In this document: positions 1 to 7,120 of the stretch, in pieces
How the letters are laid out: each line of letters starts with the position of its first letter
Numbering within the stretch: the first letter of the stretch is position 1
Source: Prolixibacteraceae bacterium
Lineage (GTDB): Bacteria; Bacteroidota; Bacteroidia; Bacteroidales; Prolixibacteraceae
Direction: 5' to 3'
Length of the DNA stretch: 64,000 nucleotides
Assembly (NCBI GenBank): GCA_019720755.1
Contig: CP081303.1
Span: forward strand, 2,852,001-2,916,000
Program-made: the position numbers and the translations under genes
Notes under the pieces: generated by a model
Seen by the model: only the letters and a program-made list of their open reading frames with translations
Told to the model about the DNA's origin: nothing
Databases searched by the model: none

Positions 1-610
1 TTCAATACTTTTAACATCATCTTCCCTTTTTGCACAGACAGATGGTAAGAGTATTATTGATAATTTTACCAAGACGCTAAAATCATATCCATCCATAGAA
101 ACAACTTTTGATTTTACTTTAGAGAATAAAGAGGCAGAGATTAGTGATACAAATTCTGGTAAATTGGTTATCAAAAATGAAAAATACAGACTTGACATGC
201 TTGGGATTCAGATCTATTCTGATGGAAAGACTAGCTACTCTTTTATGCCAAGTACCAACGAAGTTAATATTACCAATGTCGGAGCAGGAGAAGAGGGTTC
301 GGTAGATCCTTCTAAAATGTTTAACATGTACGAAGAGGGAATGAAAGTTACCCTTCTCAATACTGTGAACAAAGGGAATTTAAAAGAGTATGAAATTCAA
401 TTAGTTCCTGAAGAGCAGGATAATTTTGAGAAAATTATTGTATATATCACCTCTGATAATAGACTAAAGAAAGCGATCACTTATGCGATGGACGGAAATG
501 TTTACACAATCTCTATTGAGAAGATGGTGACAAATAAAACATTTGAAGATACATACTTTAAGTTTGATACTTCTAAATATCCAGAAGTAGATGTGATTGA
601 TATGCGATAA
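1..610 (+). CDS. lolA: LolA-like outer-membrane lipoprotein carrier protein (5' end outside window)
   Basis: The reading frame is open from base 2 through the stop at 608-610, so the true start lies upstream of the window; the TTG at 164 is only an internal codon. The first visible residues, SILLTSSSLFAQ, look like the end of a signal peptide with cleavage after AQ. The mature part (about 190 residues) has the LolA pattern: a helix with FTKTLKSYPSIETTFDF, then strands around GKLVIKNEKYRLDM and the DGKTSYSFMPSTNEV segment. LolA carries lipoproteins across the periplasm to the outer membrane. In Bacteroidota it commonly follows ftsK, but that is outside the view. A strong hairpin terminator follows at once. 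The family call is by pattern; the exact paralogue is inferred. Confidence 0.82.
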   Translation, partial: SILLTSSSLFAQTDGKSIIDNFTKTLKSYPSIETTFDFTLENKEAEISDTNSGKLVIKNEKYRLDMLGIQIYSDGKTSYSFMPSTNEVNITNVGAGEEGSVDPSKMFNMYEEGMKVTLLNTVNKGNLKEYEIQLVPEEQDNFEKIIVYITSDNRLKKAITYAMDGNVYTISIEKMVTNKTFEDTYFKFDTSKYPEVDVIDMR

Positions 611-633
611 TCAATCCATTACATATTTTTAAT

Positions 634-669
634 AAAAAGAGGATATTTCATATGAAATATCCTCTTTTT
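634..669. terminator. Bidirectional terminator between lolA and the WbqC gene
   Basis: AAAAAGAGGATATTTCATA is followed by its complement, ending in CCTCTTTTT. The hairpin is perfect, with an A-run on one side and a T-run on the other, and lies between two convergent genes, so it can serve both. Confidence 0.85.
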
Positions 670-676
670 ATATGTC

Positions 677-1291
677 CTAAAGATAAAGATAAGATTCTGT
701 ACCTTGGTTAAATAGTAGATCTACAATCGACAAATTTGGGACAAACCCCTCTTTAGCAAAAATCATTTGCCTATAAGGCTTTGAAATAAAATGGGGATCA
801 TCTAGTGGCTTTTTGGGTGTAATGAATAGTCGCTTATCTTCTACTGCAAGTACTGGATCAATTTGGTTTTTCAATAGATGTACAACCGAAACATCTAATA
901 GGTCTAATACCACCGATTCCAACTCCATATTAAAGTCCCAAAGATACTCATAGTGATTGGTATAAAATGGTTCAAAATAGTCTCTATAATATTCAAAATA
1001 TGGAGAGTGATTATAAGAAGATAACAGAGCACCCCAATGTTGCTTTTGCCAATCAATACCATAAGAAATCTTCACATCTCTAATGATTGTTTTATTCTTG
1101 GCAACGACAGGGATTGTAAGACTCTGTACTCCATTGGCACTTAGAATCTGACATCGATTTCTAAATGTCTGCTTTTGATACCTCTCGGTATCATCATAAA
1201 TCGTATTTCCATGTTTCATTCGATAAAAATAATGGTGGATATTGCCAAGATAAGAGATGGCAAGTATGGTATCTAAATTATGATCTGTCAT
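677..1291 (-). CDS. WbqC-like family protein
   Basis: This 204-residue protein has no signal peptide and matches the WbqC family, whose members often sit in polysaccharide or glycan loci. Recognisable parts are the N-terminal ISYLGNIHHYFY segment, the QKQTFRNRCQIL stretch, and the central WGALLSSYNHSPYFEYY and YLWDFNMEL blocks. The biochemical role of the family is not settled; involvement in glycan or amino-sugar transfer is an inference from the usual context. Here it stands alone rather than in a glycan cluster, with its own promoter upstream and a shared terminator with lolA downstream. The ATG at 1291 fits the promoter position at 1313-1343. Confidence 0.8.
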   Translation of the reverse strand: MTDHNLDTILAISYLGNIHHYFYRMKHGNTIYDDTERYQKQTFRNRCQILSANGVQSLTIPVVAKNKTIIRDVKISYGIDWQKQHWGALLSSYNHSPYFEYYRDYFEPFYTNHYEYLWDFNMELESVVLDLLDVSVVHLLKNQIDPVLAVEDKRLFITPKKPLDDPHFISKPYRQMIFAKEGFVPNLSIVDLLFNQGTESYLYL

Positions 1292-1312
1292 ATTATAAGC
1301 TTATTATCGCTG

Positions 1313-1343
1313 CAAAAATAGTGAGAACCAACCACTTTACAAA
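1313..1343 (-). promoter_or_regulatory. Bacteroidota-type promoter for the WbqC gene
   Basis: On the minus strand there is TTTG (1343-1340), a 19-base spacer, then TATTTTTG (1320-1313), a full match to the TTTG / TAnnTTTG consensus. The expected transcript start is a few bases before the ATG at 1291. Confidence 0.6.
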
Positions 1344-1356
1344 AAGAGACCAATAA

Positions 1357-1833
1357 AGGTCCAATATAATTATTTATCCTTTACATATTAATTACACTAC
1401 TTTTTATGTAACACCAACACAACATCACAAAACCCTGAAAATATGAACTATAGCGTAATATAAAACTTAAACAAAAGGATAATACTATCACCAATATACT
1501 CCTAAAAAGTTTTTTATGTACGATACAAATGAAAAATAGAGTTTACTATGCATGTAAAAGTTGACCATCAATAATAACAACTATAGTAGACTAAAAGAAC
1601 ACCTTAAAAATATTTAATCAATTGAGATACAGAGTTATTAAATAAGGCACAAATGGAATAAATACAAATATTTTCAGCCTTGCATCTAACAATCTTTAAT
1701 ATATTATGATTGATTAACATTAAATTATTACCTACAATTGTTAAATTACACAAAAGACCTTTTTATCCTTATTTATTTTTCATATATTTATATAAGTGAA
1801 AAACATAAGATATTAACCCAAAACCTCGAGATT
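1357..1833. other. Intergenic region without a gene
   Basis: About 480 bases of very AT-rich sequence between the WbqC promoter and the sigma-factor start. I see no convincing ORF, tRNA or hairpin. It must hold the sigma-factor promoter, but I cannot point to a clear TAnnTTTG box. Confidence 0.5.
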
Positions 1834-2334
1834 ATGACAAAACTTCAGTTTCAAAAATCATTGGTCAGTTTAGAAGAGAGACTTTATTTCTATGCGCTGA
1901 GTCTTACAACAAACCAAGATGCGGCATCTGATTTGGTACAGGAGACATTTCTTAAAGCATTAAATTATCAGAACAAATTTCGAGAGGATACTAATTTTAA
2001 AGCTTGGGTCTATACAATAATGAAAAATACATTCATTAATGATTATAGAAAAAAGCAAAGAAATAAAACGAGTCTTGAGAGTAACACCAATGAATATCTT
2101 CTTTCGATTGCTAGTAATCGTGTTTTTGTAGCACCTGATGCACAACAGGAGATTAATGAGATTCATAGAGCAATCGATAAATTGCCAGAAAATATCAAGA
2201 CTCCATTTATACTTTTTCAGAAAGGGTACAAGTACACAGAAATATGTGATATTTTAGGGCTTCCAATGGGAACTGTAAAAAGTAGAATATTCTTATCACG
2301 TAAAAAACTAGAAGAGCAGTTTATTACTAAATAA
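1834..2334 (+). CDS. ECF-type RNA polymerase sigma-70 factor
   Basis: The product is a 166-residue sigma factor of the extracytoplasmic-function class. I chose the ATG at 1834 (MTKLQFQKSL) over an in-frame TTG at 1738, because the extra 32 residues are not sigma-like and the 166-residue length is usual for this class. Region 2 covers about residues 10-80 and contains SDLVQETFLKAL and FKAWVYTIMKNTFINDYRKK, the DNA-melting and -10 recognition segments. Region 4 is at about 110-160, with the helix-turn-helix GYKYTEICDILGLPMGTVKS. No anti-sigma gene is adjacent, so its control is not visible here. A hairpin terminator follows the stop. Confidence 0.92.
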   Translation: MTKLQFQKSLVSLEERLYFYALSLTTNQDAASDLVQETFLKALNYQNKFREDTNFKAWVYTIMKNTFINDYRKKQRNKTSLESNTNEYLLSIASNRVFVAPDAQQEINEIHRAIDKLPENIKTPFILFQKGYKYTEICDILGLPMGTVKSRIFLSRKKLEEQFITK

Positions 2335-2382
2335 TTCATAGGATATTGATTCCAAAAAACAAAAACCTAAATTGTATTTGAT

Positions 2383-2414
2383 AAGGGTGGCCAATAAATG
2401 GCTACCCTTTTTTG
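2383..2414 (+). terminator. Terminator after the ECF sigma factor
   Basis: AAGGGTGGCC and GGCTACCCTT pair with one G-T wobble around a short loop, followed by a T-run. Confidence 0.75.
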
Positions 2415-2578
2415 TACCCATCTATGTAATATTTTAAAAGATATAAAACAGAGATACAAGATCACAACAAATAAATTTATCTCAAAACCACAACTGGCAA
2501 CAAAATATTAATACCATTTGACTTATCAGTGTGTTACAAATTAAGACAAAGCCCAAAGAGTCAATCATCAAGACAAAG

Positions 2579-2613
2579 AAAAAGGGATAAGTCATGAAAA
2601 CTTATCCCTTTTG
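2579..2613 (-). terminator. Terminator after the SlyD-like gene
   Basis: AAAAGGGATAAGT and ACTTATCCCTTTT form a perfect stem with a 7-base loop just past the stop codon of the minus-strand isomerase gene; the outer A/T runs give a U-tail. Confidence 0.8.
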
Positions 2614-2637
2614 AGTGAGATTATAATGATTTATGAA

Positions 2638-3213
2638 TTAGCATCCACAGCCTGATCCACAGCCACCTTCATTATCTCCACAGCCTGACCCACAGCCTTC
2701 AGAAGATGAACCACATCCACATCCACCACCAGGATTGTAAACAGCTTCAAGTTCTTCGACAGTAGGCTCCTCAACAGAAACTATTTTACCTACGAAGAAA
2801 AGCTCTTCTCCAGCTAGAGGATGGTTGAAATCCATTTTCACCTCTTCATCTTGTACTTCAAGAACTACACCTGTCATGCGACGACCATCAGAAGTCATCA
2901 TTGGAATCATTTCTCCAACTTTAATACGCTCCTCGTCAAATTTACCTTCTGTTACAAAAACAGATTTAGGAAGATTGATGACAGCTTCTTCGTTAACTTC
3001 TCCATAAGCATCTTCTTGAGACAAGTTGATTTTGAACTCTGCACCTTCAGTAAGTCCATCAATCGCTTTCTCAAATGCAGGAAGCATCTGATTTGTACCA
3101 TAGATGAATTGAAGAGGGTTCTCTAATGTTGCAGACTCGTAAATCTCTGAATCAAATGAATCAATACGTAGATCATAGATTAGAGTAACCTTTTTATCTT
3201 TTGCAATACTCAT
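2638..3213 (-). CDS. FKBP-type peptidyl-prolyl isomerase, SlyD-like, with Cys-rich tail
   Basis: The 191-residue protein starts best at the ATG at 3213 (MSIAKDKKVTLIYDLR); an upstream in-frame codon at 3249 would add 12 unrelated residues. It has the SlyD layout: a split FKBP domain with LQFIYGTNQMLPAFEKAIDGL and NHPLAGEELFF, and an inserted chaperone flap between them (about residues 65-130). SlyD proteins speed prolyl isomerisation and act as folding chaperones, and E. coli SlyD also handles nickel through a His/Cys tail. Here the last 30 residues are Gly/Ser/Cys with seven cysteines (GCGCG, EGCGSGCG, GCGSGCGC) and no histidine, which suggests thiolate metal binding. That role is inferred. 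Confidence 0.9.
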   Translation of the reverse strand: MSIAKDKKVTLIYDLRIDSFDSEIYESATLENPLQFIYGTNQMLPAFEKAIDGLTEGAEFKINLSQEDAYGEVNEEAVINLPKSVFVTEGKFDEERIKVGEMIPMMTSDGRRMTGVVLEVQDEEVKMDFNHPLAGEELFFVGKIVSVEEPTVEELEAVYNPGGGCGCGSSSEGCGSGCGDNEGGCGSGCGC

Positions 3214-3330
3214 AGTATTTCTCTTTAATGATTTAAAACAATAGGACAAAGAAAGTATAAATAGCTCAAGAAATAAAAGATTTACACCTTTTTATCTTCT
3301 ATATACACATTTCACAACTAGTCTAAAAAT

Positions 3331-3366
3331 AAAAAAAGTCCTATACCTAAAACTGGATATAGGACT
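3331..3366 (-). terminator. Terminator after the superoxide reductase gene
   Basis: AGTCCTATACC pairs with GGATATAGGACT across a short loop; on the minus strand it runs into seven T residues. It lies about 20 bases beyond the stop codon. Confidence 0.8.
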
Positions 3367-3386
3367 CTTCCTTAAAAAGAATGATA

Positions 3387-3770
3387 TTAGTCAACAACCT
3401 CAACAACAACCTCATCACTCTCCCAAAGACCGTGCTTAGTGCAGTATGCATGAGCCATTAACTTCATAGTTGATTTAGTAGGAACTACATAGAAATCAAT
3501 TTCTGTTTGACCTGCAGCACTTCCTAGTGCACCAGCCATAAATTCAGCTTTCGCTAACATTCTTTCACCATCCCATAGTTGTACCCAAGAGATATAGTGA
3601 TCAAAATCATCAGGATGAAGATACTCTTCACCAACCTTCACTTTCACTTTATATTTTTCCCCCTTTTTAGCAGGGCCATCAACATGTACAAAAGCAGAGT
3701 GACGATCGATATAATCTTTTTTTGCTTCTCTCTCTATTTGAGAAATATCTTCATATCTATTAATCTTCAT
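3387..3770 (-). CDS. Superoxide reductase (neelaredoxin / desulfoferrodoxin iron-site domain)
   Basis: This 127-residue protein matches the one-domain superoxide reductases, which reduce superoxide to peroxide at a square-pyramidal Fe(His4Cys) site in the cytoplasm of anaerobes. All five ligands can be placed: His24 in DRHSAFVHV, His52 and His58 in HPDDFDHYISWVQLW, Cys110 and His113 in YCTKHGLW. The N-terminal rubredoxin-like domain of class I enzymes is absent. The usual EKHVP motif around the first ligand is replaced by DRHSA, so the conserved Lys is an Arg here. The neighbouring peroxiredoxin on the same strand could remove the peroxide formed. The family is clear; activity is inferred. 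Confidence 0.92.
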   Translation of the reverse strand: MKINRYEDISQIEREAKKDYIDRHSAFVHVDGPAKKGEKYKVKVKVGEEYLHPDDFDHYISWVQLWDGERMLAKAEFMAGALGSAAGQTEIDFYVVPTKSTMKLMAHAYCTKHGLWESDEVVVEVVD

Positions 3771-3847
3771 AACAAGTTATTTTTAAGTTACCACATTTCA
3801 ATTATCAAAACAATGTAGACAAAATAATGTTCTACATCAAATCAAAA

Positions 3848-4480
3848 TTACTTAGATAAATACTCAGCTACACCCTCTTGAGTTGCTTGCATTGCATCAT
3901 CTCCCTCTTTCCAGTTTGCTGGACATACTTCACCATACTTCTCAAAATGTTGAAGTGCATCAACCATACGCAAAGCCTCATCTACACTACGTCCTAGAGG
4001 AAGGTCGTTAATAACTTGGTGACGTACAACTCCTGCTTTATCGATTAGAAAAAGACCTCTGTAAGCTACTGCAGCACCATTAAAAGATACTTGACCTGTA
4101 ACATCGTCGATCACCTCTTCCCCAGCAAGAACGCCGTAATTTTTAGCAATAGATTTAGAGACATCAGCTACAATAGGATATGTAACCCCTTGGATACCTC
4201 CTTTATTTTTTTCTGTTTGCAACCATGCGAAATGAGAAAATTCTGAATCAATAGAACATCCAACAACTGCTACTCCACGTTTCTCGAACTCTGCAAGTTT
4301 GTTTTGAAATGCAATAAGCTCAGTAGGACAAACAAATGTAAAATCTAAAGGATAAAAGAAGAACACCACTTCTTTTTTTCCGACAAATTGGTCCAACGAA
4401 TACCCTTCAACTATCTGATTTCCATCTACTACTGCTGCTGCGCTAAACTGTGGTGCTTTTTTACCTACTAATACTTGCAT
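3848..4480 (-). CDS. Typical 2-Cys peroxiredoxin (AhpC/Prx1 group)
   Basis: A 210-residue thiol peroxidase that reduces hydrogen peroxide and organic peroxides. The peroxidatic Cys51 lies in FTFVCPTE, the resolving Cys186 in VCPANW, giving the typical 2-Cys dimer arrangement. The GGLG and C-terminal YF motifs that make eukaryotic Prx sensitive to over-oxidation are missing (GVLAGEE and a tail ending AEYLSK), so it should be the robust bacterial type. A short insertion around residues 120-138 follows the GVLAGEE turn. No ahpF-like reductase is adjacent, so thioredoxin is the likely donor (inference). It has its own promoter and sits next to superoxide reductase. Confidence 0.94.
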   Translation of the reverse strand: MQVLVGKKAPQFSAAAVVDGNQIVEGYSLDQFVGKKEVVFFFYPLDFTFVCPTELIAFQNKLAEFEKRGVAVVGCSIDSEFSHFAWLQTEKNKGGIQGVTYPIVADVSKSIAKNYGVLAGEEVIDDVTGQVSFNGAAVAYRGLFLIDKAGVVRHQVINDLPLGRSVDEALRMVDALQHFEKYGEVCPANWKEGDDAMQATQEGVAEYLSK

Positions 4481-4525
4481 AATATATAATTTTTTAATGA
4501 TTGACTTTTTCGTTTGTTACTAAGA

Positions 4526-4558
4526 CAAATATAGGGTAGAAGAAGGCCTTGAGCCAAA
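4526..4558 (-). promoter_or_regulatory. Promoter of the peroxiredoxin gene
   Basis: On the minus strand there is TTTG (4558-4555), a 21-base spacer, then TATATTTG (4533-4526), a full match to the Bacteroidota consensus. This leaves a leader of roughly 40 bases before the ATG at 4480. Confidence 0.65.
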
Positions 4559-4663
4559 GAATCCTATTCGATATAATTTATAGGCACATCGATAATACTT
4601 ATAAGTCATACAAAAAGCCAATCAAGCATCTGTAAACGAATAACTAACATAACTGAACAAAGG

Positions 4664-4688
4664 ATTCATTGCAATAATAGCAATGAAT
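4664..4688. repeat. Inverted repeat upstream of the YitT gene
   Basis: ATTCATTGC and GCAATGAAT are perfect 9-base arms around AATAATA, 54 bases upstream of the YitT promoter -33 box. There is no T-run, so it is more likely a binding site or chance than a terminator. Confidence 0.4.
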
Positions 4689-4741
4689 AGGTTGATATGA
4701 TGAAATTTTAAAATATGTGATCAATTATGAATAATATTTGG

Positions 4742-4770
4742 TTTGCCTCTAATTTACTTTTCTATATTTG
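4742..4770 (+). promoter_or_regulatory. Promoter of the YitT-family gene
   Basis: TTTG (4742-4745), a 17-base spacer, then TATATTTG (4763-4770). Its position inside the longest possible ORF shows that translation must start downstream, at the ATG at 4811. Confidence 0.65.
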
Positions 4771-4810
4771 CGAAAAACGTACCATTTTTAACCAATTTAA
4801 ATCAACGAAT

Positions 4811-5737
4811 ATGAGTTTTATCCCAAAACAACGTATTTTCTCTAAACAGTGGTTTATAGATTATGGACTCATTGTCCTTGGATGCTTTTTAATGGCTATC
4901 GCCTATGATTTTTTCATTACACCGCATAAGATAGCCCCAGGTGGAGTATATGGTATTGCTATTGTAGTTCACCATATAACAAAAGGATTCTTTGATGCAT
5001 TTCCAGAAGGGCTTCCTGTTGGAGCAACAGGATTGATCTTAAATATTCCTTTAACAATTGCAGGAATTTGGATTTTAGGTCCAAGATTCGGAGTAAAAAC
5101 GATTTTAGGATTTGCAATATGCTCTATTCTAATCGATGGAGTAACTTGGTTACGTGTAGACGGTGAAGCTCCACTTGTGAATGATGTTCTATTATCCTGC
5201 ATCTTTGGTGGAGTACTCATAGGGGTTGGACTAGGGCTTATATTCAAAGCGAAGGCAACGTCTGGAGGTTCCGATATTATCGCGATGATAATCCAAAAAT
5301 ATAGTGGATGGTCATTAGGGAAACTGATGATCTTGGTTGACTCGATGATCGTTTTAATTGCATTGGTTGCTTTTGAAGATTGGAAAATTCCTCTTTATAG
5401 TTGGCTAGTAATCTACATTACAGGTAAAGCCATTGATGTTACCATGGAAGGGGTTGATTACAATAAAGCTCTTATTATAGTCTCGAAAGAATACGATCAG
5501 ATTAAAAATCACATTCTCGTTGACCTAGAAAGAGGTGGAACCTTATTACACGGAAAAGGGATGTATAGCGACGAAGAGAAAAAGATTATTTTCACCGTCA
5601 TTTCAAGAAGAGAGGTTCCTATTCTAGAAGAACATATACAACGTGTAGATCCCGACGCATTTATTACCATAATGAATGCTAGTGAGATTCTTGGTGAAGG
5701 ATTCCATTCACTAACGCAAAAAGTAACAAAAGATTAA
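4811..5737 (+). CDS. YitT-family membrane protein with C-terminal DUF2179 domain
   Basis: From the ATG at 4811 the protein has 308 residues; the longer frame from 4727 runs through the promoter and is unlikely. The first two thirds carry about five or six membrane helices (for example LIVLGCFLMAIAYDFFI, ILGFAICSILI, LLSCIFGGVLIGVGLGL) typical of the YitT fold, including the ITPHKIAPGGVYGIA and ATSGGSDIIA loops. The last 85 residues, starting near NKALIIVSKEYDQI, are the soluble DUF2179 domain, with the conserved HGKGMYS and ITIMNASEILGEGF. The function of the family is unknown; transport across the inner membrane has been suggested. It stands alone, with its own promoter and terminator. Confidence 0.88.
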   Translation: MSFIPKQRIFSKQWFIDYGLIVLGCFLMAIAYDFFITPHKIAPGGVYGIAIVVHHITKGFFDAFPEGLPVGATGLILNIPLTIAGIWILGPRFGVKTILGFAICSILIDGVTWLRVDGEAPLVNDVLLSCIFGGVLIGVGLGLIFKAKATSGGSDIIAMIIQKYSGWSLGKLMILVDSMIVLIALVAFEDWKIPLYSWLVIYITGKAIDVTMEGVDYNKALIIVSKEYDQIKNHILVDLERGGTLLHGKGMYSDEEKKIIFTVISRREVPILEEHIQRVDPDAFITIMNASEILGEGFHSLTQKVTKD

Positions 5738-5739
5738 TC

Positions 5740-5777
5740 AAAAAGAGGCTTTCTTATAATGAAGAGAGCCTCTTTTT
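5740..5777 (+). terminator. Terminator after the YitT gene
   Basis: AAAAAGAGGCT and AGCCTCTTTTT are perfect arms around a 16-base loop that can pair further, directly after the stop codon. Confidence 0.8.
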
Positions 5778-5832
5778 GTAGATATATATAAACCTTTAAT
5801 AATTCCTCGATTGGTTAAAAGGTACAGAGGAA

Positions 5833-5872
5833 TAAAAAATATAGGGTTGTCATTTGCAATTGACAACCCTAT
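5833..5872 (-). terminator. Terminator after the coiled-coil/lectin-fold gene
   Basis: ATAGGGTTGTCA and TGACAACCCTAT are perfect 12-base arms with an 8-base loop; the minus strand runs into TATTTTTT. Confidence 0.75.
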
Positions 5873-5897
5873 AATATTATCTTCTTAAAATAAGTGC

Positions 5898-7016
5898 TTA
5901 GATAGTCTCAAATGCACGAATCCATTCTATCTTCATTTGAGAAGGTTTTACAGACTCACTTTTTGCACTAACTAAAGCTGCAATCTCCCATTCAGATTTA
6001 CCGAAGTTTCCAGAAGTACGAGCAACCTCAATATTGTTAAGATACCAAACAATACTTTTCGATTCTATCTCGACCTTATAAACATGCGTTTTTGTAAAAT
6101 CAATAGATGATAGCGAAGCAGGTGAGTTACTGTCATTCATTCCAAATCCAACGGTTTTATTACCTGTTCTAAAGATATCAATAATCTGTCCACCGACCTT
6201 ATCTCTTAGTAACATCGTATTTACAAGATCTCTTTGTGGTTGAAATCTAGCAGCGACTTCAAAAGACCACGTAGCCGATTTAATAGAGGATTTACTCAAC
6301 ATAAAACCAGATACAAAAGGAAACTTACGAGGGATAAAGCCCATCGATGACGACCACACCTTTCCTTCCACCGTTTTCGACAACAAAGAGATTATACAGT
6401 TGGATCCATCTGAAACTACTGCACTCTCATCGTATGCTTGGAAATCATCTAGTTGAGAGTAACTTCCACCAGACACTTCACTAAAATCTGGAGACAAAGA
6501 CCATTTGTCTTGAAGATGTTTTTGCGAAGCAAAAGTTTCATCAATAAAAAGATTGTGTGAATTGAAGAAATTTAATGACTCATCTACCGACAATGATTCA
6601 TATTTAAGGACTAAATCATTTTCTGATAGTCTACGGTATGTTGTTAGCTCCTCTGAATCTTCTTCATTATCCTTTTTCAATAGATGGGTTAAAGTAGCTT
6701 TTAACTCCATATAGTGAACTACTTCAAAAGGCTGGTTGTCAATATTCACCGTGTTTAGTGTGAGAAACTTTTTTATCTTACTTTTCTTTTCAAGCTTTTC
6801 AATCTCTTTTTGTAGATCTTTACACTCTTTATTTTCTCTCTGTTTAGTAAGATCACCAAATTGATTTTTAAGTTTAAGATACTCTTGAACCAACTCATGA
6901 TTTGCTAACGAATCTAAAGAGTACTTTTTTTCTAGAAGATTGCTCCATTCAGTGGTAATCTTCTCGCTCTTTGGGATCATTCCCAATTTATATTTTAATC
7001 CGAATAAAAAGCTCAT
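5898..7016 (-). CDS. Cytoplasmic protein with coiled coil and C-terminal concanavalin-like (GH16/lectin-like) fold
   Basis: I do not recognise a named family for this 372-residue protein. There is no signal peptide. Residues about 25-85 are rich in Lys/Glu/Leu heptads (QREN, KDLQKEIEKLEKKSKIKK) and likely form a coiled coil. From about 165 on, the sequence resembles the jelly-roll of laminarinase-type GH16 and related lectins: FIDETFASQKHLQDKWSLSPDF, SATWSFEVAARFQ, GFGMNDSN, HVYKVEIESKSIVWYLNNIEV, and a closing strand EWIRAF. The GH16 catalytic ExDxE motif is not visible, so binding rather than hydrolysis is more likely. A cytoplasmic place for such a domain is odd. The gene is flanked by a terminator and stands alone. 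Confidence 0.55.
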   Translation of the reverse strand: MSFLFGLKYKLGMIPKSEKITTEWSNLLEKKYSLDSLANHELVQEYLKLKNQFGDLTKQRENKECKDLQKEIEKLEKKSKIKKFLTLNTVNIDNQPFEVVHYMELKATLTHLLKKDNEEDSEELTTYRRLSENDLVLKYESLSVDESLNFFNSHNLFIDETFASQKHLQDKWSLSPDFSEVSGGSYSQLDDFQAYDESAVVSDGSNCIISLLSKTVEGKVWSSSMGFIPRKFPFVSGFMLSKSSIKSATWSFEVAARFQPQRDLVNTMLLRDKVGGQIIDIFRTGNKTVGFGMNDSNSPASLSSIDFTKTHVYKVEIESKSIVWYLNNIEVARTSGNFGKSEWEIAALVSAKSESVKPSQMKIEWIRAFETI

Positions 7017-7120
7017 CTTATATTCTTAAATTTAATAATTTGCTATTTATAGATAGTTGTACAATCCTTGCTAAAGTTAAGTAAAAACTATTTAACATAG
7101 CATTACAACAGGTTGCTTTT

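Noticed and set aside
164-610. A separate 148-residue gene starting with TTG at 164
   Set aside because: The frame is open to the left edge and the upstream codons form a signal peptide and the LolA start; 164 is an internal codon.
1357-1833. Small RNA gene or tRNA in the gap before the sigma factor
   Set aside because: No cloverleaf, promoter-terminator pair or conserved structure can be seen.
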